Below, one piece after another: positions 1 through 7,026 of a stretch of DNA of 8,913 nucleotides. How positions within the stretch are numbered: position 1 is the first letter of the stretch; the number at the start of each line of letters is the position of its first letter. The translations under genes were made by a program, and so were the position numbers. Origin of the DNA: an uncultured Anaerococcus sp. GTDB taxonomy: Bacteria > Bacillota > Clostridia > Tissierellales > Peptoniphilaceae. Below the pieces are notes generated by a model that was not told the origin of the DNA, ran no database searches, and worked only from the letters and a program-made list of their open reading frames with translations. The stretch lies in assembly GCA_943913325.1 (NCBI GenBank), contig CALTXP010000066.1, forward strand, positions 1 to 8,913, given 5' to 3'.

Positions 1-4
1 TATT

Positions 5-13
5 TGTTATAAT
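5..13 (+). promoter_or_regulatory. Extended -10 promoter element of the valS operon
   Basis: TGT followed by TATAAT (8-13) is a full TGn-TATAAT extended -10 element. Transcription would start at about position 20, some 20 bases before the first paired base of the T-box leader, which is the expected geometry. Any -35 box would lie outside the window. A second TATAAT at 13-18 overlaps it but lacks the TG, so the upstream one is preferred. Confidence 0.6.
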
Positions 14-39
14 ATAATATATTCGATATAAGAAATATT

Positions 40-231
40 AAAAGAGGAGTAAAAGGTAAGTATTATAAGAGAGAAGATGGTTGGTGTAAATCTTTATTAC
101 AAGCCTTTGAAGGTTGCTTTTATTTATATTTCATGTGGTACGCATTAGTACGAAAGAGAGTCTTTTTATAAAAGAAATTTAGGTGGTAACGCGATAACTC
201 GTCCTAGAGCTATTGCCTTGCCACCTTTTTT
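40..231 (+). ncRNA. T-box leader (valine tRNA-sensing riboswitch) upstream of valS
   Basis: This leader senses uncharged tRNA-Val and lets transcription continue into valS when charging is low. Stem I is closed by 40-44 (AAAAG) with 117-121 (CTTTT), then 52-56 with 104-108. These enclose a specifier loop with AGTA at 48-51 on one side and GAAGGTTG at 109-116 on the other. In that context GTT at 113-115, a valine codon followed by a purine, is the likely specifier. A GAGAG bulge (about 69-73) and a distal stem-loop (about 74-95) follow the usual stem I plan. The T-box AGGTGGTAACGCG is at 181-193, with its antiterminator partner CGTCCT at 200-205. The TGGT loop would pair with an ACCA tRNA end. 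Consensus is AGGGTGGNACCGCG, so one G is missing and one C is A here. Confidence 0.93.
181..231 (+). terminator. T-box intrinsic terminator
   Basis: AGGTGG (181-186) pairs with CCACCT (221-226). The stem extends through TAA/TTG and GC/GC with one C-C mismatch, and a run of six T follows at 226-231. The 5' arm is the T-box sequence itself, so this terminator and the antiterminator (181-205) are mutually exclusive. That exclusion is the expected switch. Confidence 0.88.
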
Positions 232-246
232 AGTGAAGGAGAGAAT

Positions 247-2886
247 ATGGATACAAAATATAATCCTAGTGAATTTGAAAATGAAATATATAAGAAATGG
301 GAAGATGGTGGTTACTTCCATGCTGAGGTAAATAAAAATAAAAAGCCATTTACAATAGTTATGCCGCCACCAAATGTTACTGGTCAATTACATCTAGGAC
401 ATGCATTAAATAATACTATTCAAGATATTATTATTCGTTATAAGAGGATGGCAGGATTTGAAGCCTTATGGATACCAGGTACAGATCATGCGTCAATATC
501 TACTGAAGCAAAAGTTGTAGGAAAGATAAGAAACGAAGGTCTCAGCAAAAAAGAGCTAGGTCGTGAAAAGTTTCTAGAAGAAGCTTGGGCTTGGACTGAA
601 GAATATGGTGGAACTATCAAAAAACAATTAAGAACTATAGGAGTATCTTGTGATTGGGATGCTGATAGTTTTACCATGGATGAAAATTTAACAAAAGCTG
701 TAAAGCATGTATTTAAGAAGATGTATGATGATGGATTGATTTACCAAGGAGATAGAATAATAAATTGGGATCCTGAAGCAGAAACAGCTATATCAGATGC
801 AGAGGTATACCATGTAGAAAAAGAAGGTAACTTGTGGTATATCAAATATTTCTTTGAAGATAGCGATGAATATATTACTATAGCAACAACTCGTCCAGAA
901 ACTATGTTTGGAGATTTAGCAGTAGCAGTCAATCCAGAGGATACAAGATTTAAAGATAAAATAGGTAAAAATTTAATATTGCCTATAGTAGGTCGAAAAA
1001 TTCCTCTAATAGAAGACTCTTATGTAGATATGGAATATGGTACTGGTTGTGTAAAAATAACTCCAAGTCATGATCCTAATGACTTTGAAGTAGGAGCCCG
1101 TCATGACTTAGGTCAATGTATCGTTATTGATAGTAAGGCTCATATAGTAGAAGGTTATGGAAAATATTCTGCTTTAGATAGATATGAAGCTCGTAAACTT
1201 ATTATCGAACAATTAGAAGAAGAAGGATATCTAGAAAAGATAGAAAGCTTAACTCATGCTGTTGGCTATAGTGAAAGAACAAATGTAGTTATAGAGCCAC
1301 TTATATCTAAACAATGGTTCGTAAAAATGGATCATTTAGCAAAACTTGCTATAGATGCTTATAAGTCAAACGAATTAGAATTAATTCCAGATTCTTTAGG
1401 AAAAACTTATATGAACTGGCTAAATAATATTAGAGATTGGACTATATCACGTCAATTGTGGTGGGGACATAGACTACCAGTTTATTATACAGATGATGGT
1501 GAAATAATAGTATCTGAAGAAGATCCAGATGAAGAAGGAAAACTCAATGGAGTACATGTAACTCAAGAAGAAGATACACTGGATACTTGGTTTTCATCAG
1601 CTCTATGGCCTTTTGCAACCCTAGGTTGGCCAAATGAAAATGAAAAATTAGACTATTTCTTCCCAACAGATATTTTAGTGACTGGATATGACATTATATT
1701 CTTCTGGGTTATAAGAATGGTATTTTCATCTATGTATACTACAGGTAAGCTTCCATTTAATCATGTATTATTTACAGGACTTATCCGTGATCCACAAGGT
1801 AGAAAGATGAGTAAGTCTTTAGGTAATGGCGTTGACCCTATAGATGTGGTTAATCAATATGGTGCAGATGCACTTAGATTTACTCTAATAACAGGAAATA
1901 GCCCTGGAAATGATATGCGTTATGATGAAAAGAGAATTATAGCAAGCCGTAATTTTGCTAATAAACTATGGAATGCTACTAGATTTGTTCTTATGAATAT
2001 AGGCGAAGATGATAACTTAGCATTTGACGAAAATGTAGATTTAGCCTTAGAAGATAAGTGGATACTAAAAAGATTAAACAATGTAATAGAAGAGGTTACT
2101 AAAAATCTAGAGAAGTATGAAATAGGTCTTGCTGCAAGTAGAATAGAAGATTTTATATGGGAAGAGTACTGTGATTGGTATATAGAATTCGCTAAACTTC
2201 GATTAAATGGTGATGATGAAAAAGAAAAATCTGATGTCAAAAAAGTTTTACTTTATGTATTAAATAAGATGATAGCCTTGCTACATCCATTTATGCCATT
2301 TATAACAGAAGAAATATACAGCGCTTTACCTGATAAAAAAGATATGCTTATAGTAGAAGAGTGGCCTAAATTTAGAGAAGAATTTGATTTTGTCAGTGAA
2401 GAAGCAACAGTAAATTCAGCTATAGAAGCTATAACAGCTATCAGAAATCAAAGGGCTACTTTAAATGTAGGCTCTAAGAAAAAGCAAGACTTAATTATAT
2501 TAGCAGAAAATCAAGAATATAAAGATTTACTAGATGACTTAAAAGGTCAATTTGTAAACCTTGCTAATTCTAACGAAGTAAATATTTACCTTAAGGATGA
2601 ATATGAAGGAATTAAAGAAAACTTAGTAAATCTTGTATTTAATGAATTTAGTGTCCTAATGAGTTTAGATGATCTTATGGATTATGATAAAGAACGAAAA
2701 AGACTTAATGATGAAATAAAAAGACTTGAAGGAGAGATTAAAAGAGCTAATGGTAAGTTAAACAATGAAAACTTTGTAAGCAAAGCACCAGAAGCTGTTG
2801 TTAATGAGGAACGTGAAAAATTAGCTAATTATAAAGATTTATTAGAAAAAACTCAAATATCTCTAGAAGAAATTAAGGATAGGTAA
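247..2886 (+). CDS. valS: Valine--tRNA ligase (ValRS)
   Basis: Cytoplasmic class Ia aminoacyl-tRNA synthetase that charges tRNA-Val with valine and hydrolyses mischarged threonyl-tRNA. The 879-residue length is normal for the family. The Rossmann catalytic fold carries the HIGH motif as HLGH (residues 49-52, in a PPPNVTGQLHLGH context) and KMSKS at 520-524. TDHASI (79-84) continues the active site. The CP1 editing domain is marked by ATTRPET (213-219). DWTISRQLWWGHRLP (about 397-411) is typical of Val/Ile/Leu enzymes. The anticodon-binding domain follows, and a charged coiled coil at about 813-875 is the ValRS C-terminal arm. The start is set by AAGGAG at 236-241, five bases before the ATG. 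It is the first gene of an operon, follows a valine T-box, and its TAA overlaps the next ATG. Confidence 0.98.
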   Translation: MDTKYNPSEFENEIYKKWEDGGYFHAEVNKNKKPFTIVMPPPNVTGQLHLGHALNNTIQDIIIRYKRMAGFEALWIPGTDHASISTEAKVVGKIRNEGLSKKELGREKFLEEAWAWTEEYGGTIKKQLRTIGVSCDWDADSFTMDENLTKAVKHVFKKMYDDGLIYQGDRIINWDPEAETAISDAEVYHVEKEGNLWYIKYFFEDSDEYITIATTRPETMFGDLAVAVNPEDTRFKDKIGKNLILPIVGRKIPLIEDSYVDMEYGTGCVKITPSHDPNDFEVGARHDLGQCIVIDSKAHIVEGYGKYSALDRYEARKLIIEQLEEEGYLEKIESLTHAVGYSERTNVVIEPLISKQWFVKMDHLAKLAIDAYKSNELELIPDSLGKTYMNWLNNIRDWTISRQLWWGHRLPVYYTDDGEIIVSEEDPDEEGKLNGVHVTQEEDTLDTWFSSALWPFATLGWPNENEKLDYFFPTDILVTGYDIIFFWVIRMVFSSMYTTGKLPFNHVLFTGLIRDPQGRKMSKSLGNGVDPIDVVNQYGADALRFTLITGNSPGNDMRYDEKRIIASRNFANKLWNATRFVLMNIGEDDNLAFDENVDLALEDKWILKRLNNVIEEVTKNLEKYEIGLAASRIEDFIWEEYCDWYIEFAKLRLNGDDEKEKSDVKKVLLYVLNKMIALLHPFMPFITEEIYSALPDKKDMLIVEEWPKFREEFDFVSEEATVNSAIEAITAIRNQRATLNVGSKKKQDLIILAENQEYKDLLDDLKGQFVNLANSNEVNIYLKDEYEGIKENLVNLVFNEFSVLMSLDDLMDYDKERKRLNDEIKRLEGEIKRANGKLNNENFVSKAPEAVVNEEREKLANYKDLLEKTQISLEEIKDR

Positions 2887-3620
2887 TGTACGAAGATTTT
2901 TCTTATATATATGATAAATTAAGCTTTGACTTAGAATATGATAAGTATGCAAAAAATATTCTAGATCTTTGTGATAAGAACAATATTGATAAAGAAAATA
3001 TGCTAGAGCTTGCAGCAGGCTCTGGCATGCTTACTAGATTTTTCTTTGATGAATTTGAGAATATAGATGCTTTAGACTTATCTACAGATATGTTAAATGT
3101 ATTTGCGAATAATTATAATCCAGATAATGTAAATTTGATTTTTTATGATATGGTAGAATTTGAAAATCCAGGAGCTTATGATTTGATAGTTATACTTTTA
3201 GACTCTATAAATTATATTACTGATCCAGAGGATTTAGAGAAATTATTTACTAATTGCTATAAAAATCTTAAGCCAGGTGGACTTTTAGTTTTTGACATCA
3301 ATTCTGAGTATAAGATGAGAGAAATCTTTGGATCCAATTGCTATGTGTATGAATACGAAGATATATTTTATACATGGGATAACTTCATGGAAGATGAGCT
3401 TGTTGATATGCATCTTAATTTTTTTATAGAAGGCGAAGATGGAAAGTACGATAGAATATATGAATATCAACAAGAAAGAGTTTATGAAAGATATTTTATA
3501 AAAGATTTGCTAGAAAAAGCTGGATTTTCTGATATAAAAGTATTTGACGAGGATAATATGGGAAATGTTAAAGATGATACTTTAAGGATATTATATCAAG
3601 CAGTGAGGAAAGAAGGATGA
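2886..3620 (+). CDS. Class I SAM-dependent methyltransferase, substrate unknown
   Basis: A 244-residue soluble protein with the Rossmann-like SAM-binding fold. Motif I is ELAAGSG (residues 41-47), which binds the cofactor; the more common form is DLGCGTG. An acidic residue ending the next strand, D64 in ALDLS, is placed to hold the ribose of SAM. D88 in FYDM follows. DLIVILLDSINYI (99-111) and NLKPGGLLVFDIN (127-139) match the later core strands of small-molecule methyltransferases. It resembles the YqeM-like group found in Firmicutes, but nothing here identifies the substrate. The ATG overlaps the valS stop by one base (TAATG), with AAGGA at 2875-2879 as ribosome binding site inside valS. 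The 3' end overlaps the cold-shock gene by four bases (ATGA). It therefore lies in the T-box-controlled transcript. Confidence 0.9.
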   Translation: MYEDFSYIYDKLSFDLEYDKYAKNILDLCDKNNIDKENMLELAAGSGMLTRFFFDEFENIDALDLSTDMLNVFANNYNPDNVNLIFYDMVEFENPGAYDLIVILLDSINYITDPEDLEKLFTNCYKNLKPGGLLVFDINSEYKMREIFGSNCYVYEYEDIFYTWDNFMEDELVDMHLNFFIEGEDGKYDRIYEYQQERVYERYFIKDLLEKAGFSDIKVFDEDNMGNVKDDTLRILYQAVRKEG

Positions 3621-3826
3621 AAGGATTCGTAAAATTTTTTGATAATAAGAAAGGTTATGGATTTATAAAATCAGATAGTGGAGAAGACTATTTTGTTCAT
3701 TATACAAGTATTATATCTGATGATGAATATAAGAAACTTAACAATGGAGATAGGGTGATTTTTGAAAGAGAAGATGCACCTAGAGGTCTATCAGCTATAA
3801 AAGTTAAGAAAGATGAGCAAATATGA
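3617..3826 (+). CDS. Cold-shock-domain nucleic-acid-binding protein
   Basis: A 69-residue single cold-shock domain, a five-stranded OB-fold that binds single-stranded RNA or DNA. RNP1 is KGYGFI (residues 12-17) and RNP2 is YFVHY (25-29), with basic and aromatic residues in the usual places (FVKFFDNKKGYGFI, then NNGDRVIFE). Length matches the CspA/CspB family. It carries somewhat more acidic residues in the central loop (SDDEYKK) than the major cold-shock proteins. The ATG lies inside the stop region of the methyltransferase gene (ATGA), with GAGG at 3605-3608 as a plausible ribosome binding site, so translational coupling is likely. Unlike stand-alone csp genes it has no long 5' leader of its own. 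It appears to be expressed from the valS promoter and T-box. Confidence 0.93.
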   Translation: MKGFVKFFDNKKGYGFIKSDSGEDYFVHYTSIISDDEYKKLNNGDRVIFEREDAPRGLSAIKVKKDEQI

Positions 3827-3933
3827 TAACTCCGTAACTTGTAATAATCTTACTTATAGTTTTATTTATCCCACAATTACATTATTAAAAAAACTAATTA
3901 AAATTTAGTTTATCTTCATATGAGATAATGAAT

Positions 3934-3976
3934 GAAAAATAAAATGAACTTGTCTATAAGTACATTTTAGATTTTC
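3934..3976 (+). terminator. Candidate weak terminator after the valS operon
   Basis: AAAATG (3941-3946) pairs with CATTTT (3963-3968), and ACTT (3948-3951) pairs with AAGT (3958-3961) around a GTCTAT loop, with one A-A mismatch between. The stem can extend outwards through GAAAAAT/ATTTTC to 3934-3976 with small bulges. It is very AT-rich and lacks a clean U run, so strength is doubtful. It lies about 110 bases after the cold-shock gene. A weaker hairpin at 3836-3861 is an alternative site. Confidence 0.35.
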
Positions 3977-3989
3977 TTGATTAGTGGGG

Positions 3990-4157
3990 GATGTTGCAAA
4001 ACTATGAATAATTATCGTCTCATTATTAGAAGGTTCTCTTAGGAAATTTTACCTCCCATGGCCTGCGGGCCAATTTTAGCCTGCAAGCTAGTGGAGGCTA
4101 AATTTCCGTAGAGGTTCTTCTAATGATTTGGGGACGATTTATTCATTTTGCAACATC
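3990..4157. repeat. 168-bp imperfect palindromic element, MITE-like or structured intergenic repeat
   Basis: The left arm (3990-4056) and right arm (4093-4157) are inverted copies of each other. The outer 12 bases, GATGTTGCAAAA, match exactly. Further exact blocks are TGAATAA, ATCGTC, TCA/TTAGAAG, CTCT, GGAAATTT and CCTCC, separated by short indels and mismatches. The centre (4057-4092) holds two small hairpins: TGGCC-TGCG-GGCCA (4059-4072) and TAGC-CTGCAA-GCTA (4077-4090). The centre is far richer in G+C than the surroundings. There is no room for a protein. The ends share the TGTTGCAAA core that I recall from IS6-family termini, which would suit a non-autonomous mobile element, but I see no target-site duplication. 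It lies between convergent genes and overlaps the last two bases of the rhodanese stop codon. It could also act as a two-way transcription barrier or be a structured RNA. Confidence 0.72.
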
Positions 4158-4452
4158 ACCTTTCTAACGTATAATCATATAATTCAACTCCAGGAGCTAT
4201 AATAAGGTCTGAAAATCCTTCATTCATGAGCATAGTAGCAGATAGTTCACTTCTCTTATTTGTTCTACAATATATTACTAAAGGTTTATCTAAAGGAATC
4301 TCATCTTTTCTTTCAACTACTTTATCATATGGTATATGGATAGCATTTTTTATATGACCACTATCAAACTCTTCTTTAGTTCTTACATCTAATACATTAA
4401 AGTATTCTAAATTTTCTTCTAAATCTTTACCTTCAATTTGCTTAAAATACAT
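4156..4452 (-). CDS. Single-domain rhodanese-like protein
   Basis: A 98-residue cytoplasmic rhodanese domain. These proteins carry a persulfide on an active-site cysteine and pass sulfur to acceptors such as cyanide, thiols or other proteins. LDVRTKEEFDSGHIKNAIHIPY (residues 21-42) is the family signature. The active loop is C62-R-T-N-K-R67, matching CxxxxR, after the strand LVIY. The end (APGVELYDY) differs from the usual GG-x-x-W ending. I think that is a known variant, so the protein looks complete. The start is set by AAGGAG (minus strand, 4459-4464), six bases before the ATG. It is transcribed alone, convergent with the cold-shock gene and divergent from the DUF969 operon. A TATAAT on the minus strand at 4471-4476 is too close to the ribosome binding site for a confident promoter call. 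The TGA overlaps the edge of the palindromic element. Confidence 0.93.
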   Translation of the reverse strand: MYFKQIEGKDLEENLEYFNVLDVRTKEEFDSGHIKNAIHIPYDKVVERKDEIPLDKPLVIYCRTNKRSELSATMLMNEGFSDLIIAPGVELYDYTLER

Positions 4453-4640
4453 AATAATCTCCTTAGGGTTATTATACTTCTTAAAATTGAATATAGACTT
4501 TTAAAATATATCTAAAGTTTAAAGGTATATAAGTTATTTTACTTTCCAATTTCATTATAAAAGCTTATATGCAAACAACTATTAATGGAGTTAGGAATAT
4601 ATTTGTAATTATTATATCAAATGTCTGTGCATAGTAAAAA

Positions 4641-4669
4641 TTGACTTTAACTATTTTTTGGTTTACACT
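4641..4669 (+). promoter_or_regulatory. Sigma-A type promoter of the DUF969-DUF979-pcp operon
   Basis: The -35 box is TTGACT (4641-4646), five of six consensus bases. It is followed by a 17-bp spacer and the -10 box TACACT (4664-4669), four of six. Transcription would begin near 4676, leaving a leader of about 24 bases before the ATG at 4700. The remaining divergent gap (4453-4640) is AT-rich. I see no riboswitch or clear operator in it. Confidence 0.6.
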
Positions 4670-4699
4670 GATAAATATTATTATTCTAAGGAGGAATTA

Positions 4700-5365
4700 A
4701 TGCAATATTTAAAATTAATTGGTATTCTGATAATAGTATTAGGCTTTATTTTTAAATTAAATATAGTATTTACAGTTATATTATCAGGTTTTATAACAGC
4801 TCTAGTAGCGGGAATTCCTTTTACTAAATTTCTTGAGATACTAGGCGAAAACTTTGTAAAACAGAGGATAGTTACTATATTTATAATAACATTGCCAGTA
4901 ATAGGATTATCGGAACAGTTTGGCTTAAAGCAATCTGCGGAAAAGATTGTTAAAAAGCGTGAGAATCTATCATCAGGAGCGCTTTTAAGTGTTTATCTTT
5001 TATTTAGGGAGTTGGCTGGTTTTTTAGCAATGAGAATTTATGGATTAGTTCAATTTGTAAGGCCTATAATTTATCCGATGACAGAGGCAGCAGTAAAAAA
5101 ACAAAATGAACAAATAACAGAAGAGCAAAAAGAAAAGCTTAAAGCTCGTGCTACTGCTATGGAAAATTTTGGAAATTTCTTTGCTCAAAATACTTTTATT
5201 GGTGCGGGTGGAGTTTTACTCATAGTTGGTCAAATGGAATCTTTAGGTTATCCTGTTACAAATGCTGATATAGCCTCAAAATCATTGCCTATAGCTTTAA
5301 TATGTCTAGTTTTAGGTATTATTAAAAATATCATTGATGATAAAAAAATGAAGGGAGCTAAGTAA
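4700..5365 (+). CDS. DUF969 family membrane protein, putative half of a 5-oxoproline transporter
   Basis: A 221-residue integral membrane protein. Hydrophobic segments are at about residues 4-20, 22-39, 56-72, 93-112, 164-178 and 196-213, with a charged loop at 132-150 (KKQNEQITEEQKEKLKAR). I recognise it as the DUF969 family, which occurs with DUF979. The pattern GLSEQFGLKQSAEKI (69-83), followed by a conserved membrane stretch LFRELAGFLAMR, resembles the first half of GntP/ion-transporter-superfamily carriers. That fold assignment is inference. The start is ATG 4700 with AAGGAGG at 4688-4694. An in-frame TTG at 4658 adds 14 residues but overlaps the promoter and lacks a ribosome binding site. 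The TAA overlaps the DUF979 ATG by one base. Context with pcp suggests transport of pyroglutamate or pyroglutamyl peptides, not shown directly. Confidence 0.88.
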   Translation: MQYLKLIGILIIVLGFIFKLNIVFTVILSGFITALVAGIPFTKFLEILGENFVKQRIVTIFIITLPVIGLSEQFGLKQSAEKIVKKRENLSSGALLSVYLLFRELAGFLAMRIYGLVQFVRPIIYPMTEAAVKKQNEQITEEQKEKLKARATAMENFGNFFAQNTFIGAGGVLLIVGQMESLGYPVTNADIASKSLPIALICLVLGIIKNIIDDKKMKGAK

Positions 5366-6309
5366 TGACATTTTTAGGTATGCCAGCTAAAGAATTTTTT
5401 AATGGATTCTTAGAATTTATATATATACTGATTGGATTACAATTTTTCTATACAGCATATAGGGTAGCAAAAGCTAAAGATAATGAAAAGAAAGTTACTA
5501 CTGTAATTTTTTGGATAATATTAGGAGTATTATTTGCCTTTGGTAAGTGGATGCCTTATGTAGTATCTGGAGTATTGGTATTTATTATTGGAATATTATC
5601 CTTAGTAAATGGAATAGTTATAAAAGGGTCTATAGAAAATGACGAATCTTTAGAAGTAGAGGGGTCAAATAAACTTGGAAATAAAATATTTATTCCAGTT
5701 ATTATAATGGCGCTTCTTGCTATTATAATTGCGAAATTAATACCTGAATCTAGTGCATCAGTATTAGGTTTTACTGCTATAGTGGCTATAATAATTGCTA
5801 TGATAATGACTAAATCAAGCTTTTCTAGTATGATGAAACAATCTGATAGAATGGTTCAACAAGTGGGATCTGTAGCTATATTACCACAACTATTAGCTGC
5901 GTTAGGCGCGATTTTTACAGCGGCAGGAGTAGGTGATGTTATAGCATCAATAATAGGAGGTATGATACCAACTGTAAATCCATGGACAGGTTCCATTGCC
6001 TATATACTTGGTATGGTAATATTTACTGCTATAATGGGAAATGCCTATGCAGCGTTTACGGTTATAACTGCAGGAATTGGGGTACCATTTGTAATAGCCC
6101 AAGGAGCAGATCCTGCAATAGCAGCCGCACTTGCTATGACTGCTGGTTATTGTGGAACACTTTTAACACCTATGGCTGGAAATTTCAATATATTACCAGT
6201 GGGTATATTAGAAATGAAGGATAAAAATGGAGTTTTAAAAGAACAAGCTCTATTTTCTATCATTATGATACTAGCACACGTATTATTAATGAGATTTTGG
6301 GCTTTTTAG
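5365..6309 (+). CDS. DUF979 family membrane protein, putative partner half of the DUF969 transporter
   Basis: A 314-residue integral membrane protein with about eight hydrophobic segments, at roughly residues 14-34, 44-60, 64-86, 108-126, 131-149, 168-200, 208-245 and 295-312. A glycine-rich, helix-breaking stretch at 253-281 (AAALAMTAGYCGTLLTPMAGN, then PVGI) looks like a substrate-binding re-entrant hairpin, as in ion-transporter-superfamily carriers. ILPQLLAALGAIFTAAGVGDVI (172-193) could be the matching element. Family membership in DUF979 is recognised from the overall sequence and from the partner gene. The start is ATG 5365, overlapping the DUF969 stop (TAATG), with AAGGGAG at 5351-5357. 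It very likely forms a complex with the DUF969 product. The transported compound is inferred only from the pcp gene 43 bases downstream. Confidence 0.88.
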   Translation: MTFLGMPAKEFFNGFLEFIYILIGLQFFYTAYRVAKAKDNEKKVTTVIFWIILGVLFAFGKWMPYVVSGVLVFIIGILSLVNGIVIKGSIENDESLEVEGSNKLGNKIFIPVIIMALLAIIIAKLIPESSASVLGFTAIVAIIIAMIMTKSSFSSMMKQSDRMVQQVGSVAILPQLLAALGAIFTAAGVGDVIASIIGGMIPTVNPWTGSIAYILGMVIFTAIMGNAYAAFTVITAGIGVPFVIAQGADPAIAAALAMTAGYCGTLLTPMAGNFNILPVGILEMKDKNGVLKEQALFSIIMILAHVLLMRFWAF

Positions 6310-6352
6310 AATTTACTACACTAATTAGAATTTATTAGATAAGGAGAAATAT

Positions 6353-6997
6353 ATGAAAATACTTGTAACAGGATTTGATCCATTTGAAGGAGAAGCTACT
6401 AATCCGGCAATTGAATCAGTAAAAAGAATTGATAATGAGATTGAAGGGGCAGAGATTATAAAACTAGAAATACCAACAGTATTTCAAAAATCAGCTGATG
6501 TGGTAGAGGCAAAGATTAGAGAAATAAATCCAGATGTGATTCTTTCAATAGGACAAGCAGGTGGTAGATATGGTATAACAGTAGAAAGAGTTGCGATAAA
6601 TCAGGATGATGCGAGAATAGAAGATAATGAGGGCAAGCAACCAATAGATACAGCAATAAGAGAAGATGGAGCTCCTGCATACTTTGCAACACTACCTATA
6701 AAAGCTATGGTAGAGGAAATAAAAAAAGAAAACATTCCAGCAAGCGTATCAAATACAGCTGGTACTTTTGTATGCAATCACATAATGTATCAAGACTTAT
6801 ATTTAGCTGAAAAATATGGAAATATAAAAGCAGGTTTTATCCATGTACCATATTTAACAGAACAAGTTGTAGATAAAAAAGATACTGCATCTATGAGTCT
6901 TGATGATATTGTAAGAGGATTAAATGCAGCAATAAGAGCTATTGTAAAATATGAAGATAAAGAAGATTTAAATGTAACAGGAGGTGCAACCCATTAA
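6353..6997 (+). CDS. pcp: Pyrrolidone-carboxylate peptidase (pyroglutamyl peptidase I)
   Basis: Cytosolic cysteine peptidase of family C15 that removes an N-terminal pyroglutamate (5-oxoproline) from peptides and proteins. The 214-residue length is standard. The fold opens with ILVTGFDPFEGEATNPA (residues 3-19). The catalytic triad is visible as E78 in GITVERVAIN, C141 in GTFVCNHIMY and H164 in GFIHVPYL, corresponding to Glu81/Cys144/His168 of the Bacillus enzyme. The C-terminus GGATH is also typical. AAGGAG at 6341-6346 fixes the start. It is the third gene of the DUF969-DUF979 operon and is followed by a strong terminator, so its 5-oxoproline product and the adjacent carrier are probably linked. 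No 5-oxoprolinase gene is present in the window, so the fate of the released 5-oxoproline is unknown. Confidence 0.97.
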   Translation: MKILVTGFDPFEGEATNPAIESVKRIDNEIEGAEIIKLEIPTVFQKSADVVEAKIREINPDVILSIGQAGGRYGITVERVAINQDDARIEDNEGKQPIDTAIREDGAPAYFATLPIKAMVEEIKKENIPASVSNTAGTFVCNHIMYQDLYLAEKYGNIKAGFIHVPYLTEQVVDKKDTASMSLDDIVRGLNAAIRAIVKYEDKEDLNVTGGATH

Positions 6998-7004
6998 ATT
7001 AATG

Positions 7005-7026
7005 AGACCCTTAGGGGTCTTTTTTT
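7005..7026 (+). terminator. Strong intrinsic terminator after pcp
   Basis: AGACCC (7005-7010) pairs with GGGTCT (7015-7020) around a TTAG tetraloop. It is followed directly by a run of T to 7026. It lies eight bases after the pcp stop and closes the DUF969-DUF979-pcp transcript. Confidence 0.93.

Noticed and set aside
3932..3970. Twelve-codon ORF in the gap after the cold-shock gene
   Set aside because: No ribosome binding site, and it lies inside an AT-rich inverted repeat. Expected by chance.
3990..4157. Reading the palindrome as 6S RNA or a retron msr-msd
   Set aside because: The ends are fully paired, with no large central open bubble as in 6S RNA. No reverse transcriptase gene is nearby.
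4156..4452. Truncation of the rhodanese by the repeat element
   Set aside because: Length, the catalytic loop and the ending APGVELYDY look complete for a small rhodanese, so a broken gene is not supported.
4658..4699. Upstream TTG start extending the DUF969 protein by 14 residues
   Set aside because: It overlaps the predicted -10 region and lacks a ribosome binding site. ATG 4700 has AAGGAGG at ideal spacing and begins at the first membrane segment.
6306..6334. 10-bp direct repeat TTAGAATTTA on either side of a 9-bp spacer before pcp
   Set aside because: Short, AT-only apart from one G per copy, and overlapping a stop codon. No support for a regulatory role.
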